This document shows, in pieces, positions 58,769-64,000 of a stretch of 64,000 nt of DNA; the first letter of the stretch is position 1, and each line of letters begins with the position of its first letter. Under the pieces are notes generated by a model. The model saw nothing but the letters and a program-made list of their open reading frames with translations. It did not search any database and was not told where the DNA came from. A program made the translations under genes and the position numbers. The stretch comes from Streptomyces sp. NBC_00620 (GTDB taxonomy: Bacteria; Actinomycetota; Actinomycetes; Streptomycetales; Streptomycetaceae): assembly GCF_026341825.1 (NCBI RefSeq), contig NZ_JAPENY010000001.1, forward strand, positions 2,790,001-2,854,000. Reading direction: 5' to 3'.

Positions 58769-59689
58769 ATGTCGGGGAATGCCAGCGGGGCAAGTGGGAC
58801 GGCAAAGAGTGCCGATGTGGGTGCGAGTGTCGAGCTCGGCCGGGTGCGCCAGATGTGGCACCTGCTGGAGCCCCTGCACGCCGTGCTCTACTACGCGCCG
58901 GAGGCCTTCGAGGAGGCCGCCGCGCTCGGATACGGGACCGAGGAGCGCTGGCCGAGCTACTTCCCGTACCGCGCCGCGCCGTTGGGCGCGGTCAGGAGTG
59001 AACGTGTGACCTCCGCCTTCTACAGCTTCAGTCCGCGCATGGTCGCCGAACACGTGGAGTCCGCGTGGCGGACCGCGAGCCCGGACGAGGTGCTGAAGGC
59101 GCGGGAGCGGGCCGTCGACCGGGCGTACCGCGCGATATTCGGCGATCGCATATCCATTCCCGAACTCGCGCAGGCCGCCGCGCTGGCCCGTCGCGCCGCC
59201 GAGGCCGCGAACACCGCCGGCCGCCCACTGGCCGCCGCCAACGCGGAGTTGGCTTGGCCCGAGGCCCCACACCTCCAGCTGTGGCATGCCGCGACGATCC
59301 TGCGCGAACACCGGGGAGACGGTCACCTCGCGGCCCTGCTCGTCGCGGGCCTGGACCCCGTCGAGTCCCTCGTCTCCTTCGCGGCGATCGGCGCGGCCTC
59401 AGTGGAGCGCTTCGAGAGCCGCGGGTGGACCCCTGAGGAGTGGACCGCCGCACGCCAACGGCTCGTCGGGCGCGGCCTGCTGACCGAGGAAGGCACCGCC
59501 ACGGACGCCGGCCGCGAACTGCGCCGCCAGGTCGAACAGCACACGGACGAACTGGCCGCCGCTCCCTGGCAGGCACTCGGCCCGGACGCCGTGGGACAAC
59601 TCGCCGACCTTGTCGGGGAGTTCTGGGTCGCGGTGCTCGGCTCCGGTCTGCTGCCCTCGGAGACGACGCTGGGAATTGGCAAGGTCTGA
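58769..59689 (+). CDS. SCO6745-like family protein with helical DNA-binding-like C-terminus
   Basis: 306 residues from ATG 58769, with GAGGGG upstream. The N-terminal part has RQMWHLLEPLHAVLYYAPEA and ALGYGTEERWPSYFPYRAAP, the hallmark of a conserved actinobacterial family (SCO6745-like). The middle is Ala-rich helical. The C-terminus (EEWTAARQRLVGRGLLTEEGTATDAGRELRRQVEQHTDELA, cut here to RQRLVGRGLLTEEGTATDAG) resembles a MarR-type wing. No biochemical role is established to my knowledge. Divergence from a TetR gene suggests induction by a small molecule. Confidence 0.8.
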   Translation: MSGNASGASGTAKSADVGASVELGRVRQMWHLLEPLHAVLYYAPEAFEEAAALGYGTEERWPSYFPYRAAPLGAVRSERVTSAFYSFSPRMVAEHVESAWRTASPDEVLKARERAVDRAYRAIFGDRISIPELAQAAALARRAAEAANTAGRPLAAANAELAWPEAPHLQLWHAATILREHRGDGHLAALLVAGLDPVESLVSFAAIGAASVERFESRGWTPEEWTAARQRLVGRGLLTEEGTATDAGRELRRQVEQHTDELAAAPWQALGPDAVGQLADLVGEFWVAVLGSGLLPSETTLGIGKV

Positions 59690-59879
59690 CGTGCACGAAG
59701 TGCGGAAGAGGGGGTATCCGGCGTGGAGGTGGCTCACTCACCACCATCGATACACCCGGCGTGCACCTCTTGCCCCTTGAGGGCGGGTATGGCCGCGGTT
59801 CCCCGGCAGCTACCTTGAGGCCATGGGACACGCGCTCGAACAGGGTGCCACCCGGGTAGGCAAAGGGAGGGGCGTCGTT

Positions 59880-60611
59880 GTGCGTCTGAGGGGTGGGGGT
59901 GCCGCGTCTGCGCTGGTGCTGTTCGTGGTCGGTGTGAGCGTCGGTGTCAGTGGCTGCAAGATCGAGCCCGAGGAGGGTTCCGCAGGCCCGGAGGAGACGA
60001 CGGTCGGCGGCGCCGCTCTTACAGCCGTGGACTCGCTGACCGTGAAGGGGCGCGCGCCCAAGACGGGATACACCAGAGAGAAGTTCGGCACGGCCTGGGC
60101 CGACACGGACTCGAACCACTGCGACACCCGCGACGACATCCTCAAACGGGACCTGAAGGACGTGAAGTTCAGCGACGGCGACTGCAAGGTGTCCTCTGGA
60201 GTTCTCGACCCGGATCTGTACACCGGCAAGGACGTGAAGTTCACCCGCGGCCGCAGCCTGGTGGACATAGACCACGTCGTCGCGCTCTCGGACGCCTGGC
60301 AGAAGGGCGCCAAGTACTGGGACGACAGCAAGCGGATAGCCCTGGCCAACGATCCCCTCAACCTCCGTGCCGTCGACTCGAGCACCAACCGCAGCAAGGG
60401 CGACGGCGACACGGCGACCTGGCTCCCGCCCAGCAAGGCGTACCGATGCACGTATGTCGCCGCCCAGGTGGCCGTCAAGAAGAAGTACGAGCTGTGGGTC
60501 ACCAGCAGCGAGAAGGCCGCGATGAAGCGGGTGCTGGCCAGTTGCCCCGACCAGAAGATCCCTTCGGGCGGCAACCCGACCAACGCGCCGACACGCTTTC
60601 ACGCGGGCTGA
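59880..60611 (+). CDS. Secreted HNH-family (DUF1524) nuclease-like lipoprotein
   Basis: 243 residues from GTG 59880, chosen because AAGGGAGGGG ends seven bases upstream; ATG 59823 is an alternative. A signal peptide ends in the lipobox VSGC26. The DUF1524/GmrSD-type HNH core is DIDHVVALSDAWQKGA, then NDPLNLRAVDSSTNRSKGDG and TWLPP. Cys residues in NHCDTRDD, GDCKVS and ASCPD may form disulfides. The family includes extracellular nucleases in Streptomyces used for nucleic acid scavenging; surface anchoring is inferred from the lipobox. Confidence 0.85.
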   Translation: MRLRGGGAASALVLFVVGVSVGVSGCKIEPEEGSAGPEETTVGGAALTAVDSLTVKGRAPKTGYTREKFGTAWADTDSNHCDTRDDILKRDLKDVKFSDGDCKVSSGVLDPDLYTGKDVKFTRGRSLVDIDHVVALSDAWQKGAKYWDDSKRIALANDPLNLRAVDSSTNRSKGDGDTATWLPPSKAYRCTYVAAQVAVKKKYELWVTSSEKAAMKRVLASCPDQKIPSGGNPTNAPTRFHAG

Positions 60612-60710
60612 CGGCATCACCGGCAGCAACACAGTCAGCACCACCGCCGGGCGCCCGAGGTGGGTGCAAAACCGTTTCGTTGTGGAGCGCCGCCGCCTAC
60701 GGTGACTGGC

Positions 60711-61520
60711 ATGCAGCTGACGGTGTCGAGTCTCGCCGAGCGCCCGGAGATGCTCGGCCAGGTGGTCGGGATGGCCAACACCTGGCCGGAGTTCCTGCTC
60801 CACGACCCGGTGGGCAACGCGCACTACGGCCGGATCGCCACCGAACTCCCTGAGTACGTGCTGTTCGCCGAGGACGAGCACGGGGACGTGGTCGCGCACG
60901 CGTACAGCGTTCCCTTCGCACTCATCGACGTGGATGAGGACGATGAGGAGGATGAGCACGAGGAGCGCGAGGCCTACGTCGACGAGGAGGCCGGGGGCGC
61001 CCGGGGAATGCTGCCCGCGCGGGGCTGGGACGAAGTGCTGGCCCGGGCGTTCGCCGATCGGCGTCGCGGCACACCGCCTGACACGGTGAGCGCCATCTCG
61101 ATCGTGGTCGCCCCGCATGTCCAGGGCGGTGGCCTGTCGGGCCGGATGCTCTCGGCGATGCGGGACAACGCCCGTGCGCACGGCTTCGGCGAGGTCGTCG
61201 CCCCGGTCCGCCCCAGCGCCAAGCACCTGGAACCGCGGACGCCGATGCAGGAGTACGCGTTCCGGAAGCGTGCCGACGGGCTGCCGCACGACCCGTGGCT
61301 GCGCGTCCACGTCCGGGCCGGCGGCGTCATCGAGGCGGTGGCACCGGCGTCCATGACCGTGGCGGCCTCGCTGGAGGAGTGGCGCGCCTGGACGGGGCTG
61401 CCCTTCGACACCGAAGGCCTTGTCCAGGTGCCCGGTGCGCTGGTGCCGGTGCACTGCGAAACGGGGCGCGGATACGCCGTATACGTCGAGCCCAATGTGT
61501 GGGTGCGGCACACCCTTTGA
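60711..61520 (+). CDS. GNAT-like acetyltransferase with acidic insert
   Basis: 269 residues from ATG 60711. The acetyl-CoA loop is recognisable in ISIVVAPHVQGGGLSGRMLSAMRDNARAHG, quoted by its core PHVQGGGLSGRML. A run of 20 mostly acidic residues (DVDEDDEEDEHEEREAYVDE) interrupts the N-terminal half. The C-terminal part (GLPFDTEGLVQVPGALVPVH) is shared by large GNAT-like proteins of actinobacteria. Substrate is unknown. It follows the HNH gene by about 100 bp. TACGGT just upstream of the start may be a -10 region for a near-leaderless transcript. Confidence 0.8.
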   Translation: MQLTVSSLAERPEMLGQVVGMANTWPEFLLHDPVGNAHYGRIATELPEYVLFAEDEHGDVVAHAYSVPFALIDVDEDDEEDEHEEREAYVDEEAGGARGMLPARGWDEVLARAFADRRRGTPPDTVSAISIVVAPHVQGGGLSGRMLSAMRDNARAHGFGEVVAPVRPSAKHLEPRTPMQEYAFRKRADGLPHDPWLRVHVRAGGVIEAVAPASMTVAASLEEWRAWTGLPFDTEGLVQVPGALVPVHCETGRGYAVYVEPNVWVRHTL

Positions 61521-61657
61521 GCTCGACGTATGGCTGACGTATCTGCTCCGGCCGATCGGCTGATGGGCGCCGGTCTGCGCTGCGGCGAAGAAGAGAAGAA
61601 GAGTGGGGGGTGGCGGAGTGTGGGGGGTGAGGGTGGAGATGGGCGGGCCCGCTGCCG

Positions 61658-62353
61658 TCAGGCGGTCTTCTTCCAGTCCTTGCAGCCGGCGGTCTTGAAG
61701 TAGGCGTCGCCGGCGGCGATGGTGACGACGGCGGTACCGGACACGTTGTTGTTGGCGATGATCGAGTCCATGGACTGCGAGGCGTCCTTGGTGCGCTCCC
61801 AGTAGCACATGTCGTCCGTGTTGCCGGTGGACTTGTAGGTGCCGGGAGCGATGTCGGCGCCGACTCTGAACATGCCGCCGTTGCCCTTCATCTGCGAGGC
61901 GGGCGTGCCGGACGCCTTCGCGTCGACGGCCTCCCAGTCCTTGCAGCCGCTGGACGTGAAGAGCTTGTCGCTCGCCGCGATGGTCACGTAACTGGTGCCG
62001 CTGACGTTGTCGTTGGCAAGGAGGGAGTCCACCTCGCCCGAGGAGTCCTTGGCGCGCTCCCAGTAGCACATGTCGTCGGTGTTGCCCGTGGTCCGGTAGG
62101 TGCCGGGCTTGATGTCGGTGCCGACCTCGTAGTCGCCTTCCCCCTTGAACGCGATCTTCTTCTCGGCCGCCTGCTCGGCCTCGTCGCTCTTGGCGTCGTC
62201 CGGCTTGCCGGACTCGCGCTTGGCGGAGGCGGAGCTGTCCTTGCTCTTGTCGCCGGAACCGCTGTCGCTGTTGCCGCCCGCGTTCGCCGACACCGCGCCG
62301 ATGACGACGATGCCAACCACGGCCCCCAGTGCGATCTTGCCCTTCGTACCCAT
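61658..62353 (-). CDS. Secreted or membrane-anchored protein with duplicated ~75-residue domain
   Basis: 231 residues from ATG 62353, with GGGAGGG upstream. An N-terminal hydrophobic segment (KIALGAVVGIVVIGAVSANA) serves as signal or anchor and is followed by a Ser/Asp/Lys linker. Two copies of one domain follow, each with GTDIKPGTYRTTGNTDDMCY-type start (GADIAPGTYKSTGNTDDMCY in copy 2), WER, LLANDNVSGTSYVTIAA and a closing GCKDW. Each copy has two Cys (DMCYWER, SGCKDW) that could pair. The function of the repeat is unknown to me; similar single domains occur in Streptomyces secreted proteins. Confidence 0.85.
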   Translation of the reverse strand: MGTKGKIALGAVVGIVVIGAVSANAGGNSDSGSGDKSKDSSASAKRESGKPDDAKSDEAEQAAEKKIAFKGEGDYEVGTDIKPGTYRTTGNTDDMCYWERAKDSSGEVDSLLANDNVSGTSYVTIAASDKLFTSSGCKDWEAVDAKASGTPASQMKGNGGMFRVGADIAPGTYKSTGNTDDMCYWERTKDASQSMDSIIANNNVSGTAVVTIAAGDAYFKTAGCKDWKKTA

Positions 62354-62415
62354 GACAGTTCCCTCCCCAAGGCGGCTGTCGCCTCTTTTTCGGCGACCGC
62401 TCGTTCGATGGGTCA

Positions 62416-62444
62416 ATAACAACAGAGCTTGTGAACCGAGTCAA
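62416..62444 (-). promoter_or_regulatory. Promoter of the duplicated-domain protein gene
   Basis: On the minus strand TTGACT (62444-62439), a 17-base spacer, and TGTTAT (62421-62416) match a vegetative promoter. Transcription would start about 55 bases before ATG 62353. The surrounding 60 bp are less GC-rich than their neighbourhood. Confidence 0.6.
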
Positions 62445-62603
62445 CACGATTCACGAGGAAGGTTGTGTACACGCGTGTGAAGGGGTGGATCTCGTGTACG
62501 CCGGTATGCTCGGCGTCACAGACGGCGCAGGCGGTGACGCCGCGGACCGCGACAGACCGCGGACCGGGACGACGTCGCAGAGCAGGGCGAGAGGAGTTGG
62601 GTG

Positions 62604-64000
62604 GTGCAGGACAACGCGACAGAGGTGACCGCTGCCGGGATCGCGCGGCTCGCCGGGGTCGGCCGCGCTGCCGTCAGTAACTGGCGCCGCCGCCACGCCG
62701 ACTTCCCCAAGCCGGTCGGCGGCACCGAGACCAGCCCCTCCTTCGCCCTCGCTGAAGTCGAATCATGGCTCCGCGACCAGGGCAAACTCGCCGAAGTCCC
62801 GCTGCGTGAACGCGTCTGGCAGCAGCTCGCCGGACACCCCGACGGCCCGGTCACCGCCCTCGTGCACGCCGGCTGCGCCCTCCTGCTCATCCACGACCGC
62901 CCCACCGACTGGCTGGAGCTGAGCGCGGGCTCCGACGAGCGCCTCGCCGCCCTGCTGCCCGCCGCGCTGGACCAGGTGATCACCCCCCGTTTCGGCCCAC
63001 CCCGCGAGCGCGCTGTGAACACCCCGAACACCCACCTCGGCCCACCGCGCGCTGTGAACACCCCGAACACCGCCCCCGGCCCCGGCCCAGCGCGTGCTGT
63101 GAACACCCCGACCGGTCCCGAGCTCCTCCCCTCCGTCCCGCTCCTGCGCGGTGCCGCCGAACTCGCGGCCGGGCTGGGTGCGCGGCAGACGTACGAGTTC
63201 CTGCTCGGGCGGCATCTCGACGCCAACCCGCGCCAGTACACGCTCACCCCGGGCGGCCTCGCCGAACTCATGGCCGAACTCGCCGGACCCGCCCGCAGGG
63301 TGCTCGACCCGGCGTGCGGCACCGGCGCACTGCTGCGTGCCGTCGCGCCCAAGCCCGACCAGGCGCTGTACGGCCAGGACAGCGCACCCGAACTGGCCGC
63401 GCTCTCCGGGCTGCGGCTCGCCCTGCACGCGAACGCCGGCATCCGCACCGCCACCGGGGACAGCCTGCGTAAGGACGCGTACGGAGACCTCAGGGCCGAC
63501 GCCGTGCTGTGCCACCCCCCGTTCAACGAACGCAACTGGGGCCACGACGAACTCGCCTACGACGCCCGCTGGGAGTACGGCTTCCCGGCTCGCACCGAGT
63601 CCGAACTGGCCTGGGTCCAGCACGCGTTGGCCCACCTCAAGGAGGGCGGCAGCGCCGTCGTCCTCATGCCGCCCGCCGCCGCCTCGCGCCGCTCGGGCCG
63701 CCGCATCCGTGCCGACCTGCTGCGCCGCGGCGCGCTGCGCGCCGTGATCGCCCTCCCGATCGGGGCGGCACCCCCGTACAACATCCCGCTCCACGTGTGG
63801 GTGCTGCGCCGCCCCGAAAAGACGCCGGTGCAGCCCGAGTTGCTGCTCGTCGACACCGGCGCGCTGGCCGCCGAAGGCAGGGGCGGCCTCGACTGGGGGG
63901 CCGTGCGCACAGCCGTGCTCGACGCCTGGCGGCCCTTCGAGCGCACCGGTACCGCGCAGGGGGAGCCGGGGTTCAGCCGCGCGGTGCCCGTCATCGAACT
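62604..64000 (+). CDS. HTH-fused N6-adenine DNA methylase, 3' truncated
   Basis: The frame starts at GTG 62604 (GAGGAG seven bases upstream) and runs off the window; 465 codons are visible. Residues about 8-55 form an AlpA/MerR-like HTH (AAGIARLAGVGRAAVSNWRR, then FPKPVGGT). A linker at about 130-170 contains three AVNTPNT-type repeats. The HsdM-like methylase has SAM motif I VLDPACGTGALLRAV (about 232-246) and GQDSAPEL. Motif IV reads LCHPPFNERNWG, with His where catalytic Asn/Asp is expected. PIGAAPPYNIPLHVWVL follows. No restriction or specificity subunit is in view. Either a modified or orphan methylase or a degenerate DNA-binding protein. Confidence 0.82.
   Translation, partial: MQDNATEVTAAGIARLAGVGRAAVSNWRRRHADFPKPVGGTETSPSFALAEVESWLRDQGKLAEVPLRERVWQQLAGHPDGPVTALVHAGCALLLIHDRPTDWLELSAGSDERLAALLPAALDQVITPRFGPPRERAVNTPNTHLGPPRAVNTPNTAPGPGPARAVNTPTGPELLPSVPLLRGAAELAAGLGARQTYEFLLGRHLDANPRQYTLTPGGLAELMAELAGPARRVLDPACGTGALLRAVAPKPDQALYGQDSAPELAALSGLRLALHANAGIRTATGDSLRKDAYGDLRADAVLCHPPFNERNWGHDELAYDARWEYGFPARTESELAWVQHALAHLKEGGSAVVLMPPAAASRRSGRRIRADLLRRGALRAVIALPIGAAPPYNIPLHVWVLRRPEKTPVQPELLLVDTGALAAEGRGGLDWGAVRTAVLDAWRPFERTGTAQGEPGFSRAVPVIE
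63011..63111 (+). repeat. In-frame repeats in the methylase linker
   Basis: GCTGTGAACACCCCGAACAC occurs at about 63012 and 63051, and a shortened GCTGTGAACACCCCGACC at about 63096. The units are separated by Pro-rich spacers and encode RAVNTPNT. Spacing keeps the frame, as expected for recent expansion in an unstructured linker. Confidence 0.8.

Noticed and set aside
59028..62447. 1139-residue minus-strand open frame
   Set aside because: Spans several real genes on both strands in another frame; low-complexity product.

Overview
The window is high-GC actinobacterial DNA, almost certainly a Streptomyces chromosome. Genes have strongly GC-biased third positions, GTG starts and GGAGG-type ribosome sites. 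The gene order galT-galE-galK ... tamR/tam ... desaturase-tetR ... ppc ... pth-rplY-prs-glmU-tRNA-Gln ... mfd fits a Streptomyces core-chromosome segment (from memory of S. coelicolor; not searched). I see no transposase, integrase, CRISPR array, rRNA or PKS/NRPS cluster. The first gene (a NIT-type histidine kinase) and the last gene (an HTH-N6 DNA methylase) are cut by the window edges.

Layout. 0-8.9 kb: truncated sensor kinase, an Uup-like ABC-F ATPase, two paralogous membrane-anchored beta-propeller proteins with disordered Pro/Gly/Tyr N-termini, and an orphan LuxR-type regulator whose receiver has lost its phosphoacceptor. 8.9-13.8 kb: FkbM methyltransferase, small membrane and thioredoxin-fold proteins, a DUF397/XRE/ATP-binding regulatory trio of the WhiJ kind, and a PD-(D/E)XK Rpn/YhgA-like protein. 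13.9-19.3 kb: galactose region, a Na+/solute symporter with a small membrane partner divergent from the Leloir operon galTEK. 19.5-24.8 kb: GNAT, second LuxR regulator, TamR/Tam pair with a visible operator, MHS-family transporter, PaaX-like regulator. 24.8-29.7 kb: acyl-CoA desaturase translationally coupled to a TetR regulator, and ppc. 29.7-34.6 kb: a housekeeping set on the minus strand (tRNA-Gln, glmU, prs, rplY, pth). 34.8-36.1 kb: orphan DesK/NarL-type kinase, followed by a 0.6-kb repeat island.

36.8-42.0 kb is the most unusual part. Four genes combine three toxin-type catalytic folds with three SUKH-type immunity domains. They are a SUKH-3 protein next to a YwqJ-like deaminase, a WHH/LHH-type HNH nuclease fused to SMI1/KNR4, and an Imm35-like / long disordered linker / deaminase / SUKH-4 fusion. 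None has an export signal or a nearby secretion system.

42-54 kb: LytR-CpsA-Psr protein, DivIVA-like coiled coil, ActP-like symporter with DUF485 partner, 14-TM MFS exporter, MacB-type ABC transporter (ATPase plus large FtsX permease), DUF2079 membrane protein. 54-64 kb: mfd, a TetR/SCO6745-like divergent pair, an HNH-family lipoprotein, a GNAT, a membrane-anchored protein with an internal domain duplication, and the partial methylase.

A dispersed intergenic repeat family built around the 20-nt core GTCCGGCGTTTGAGGACGAG occurs at four loci (about 1.8, 19.4, 36.1-36.8 and 53.8-54.3 kb). It carries strong inverted repeats that probably act as bidirectional terminators, and two of the copies have grown into long islands.
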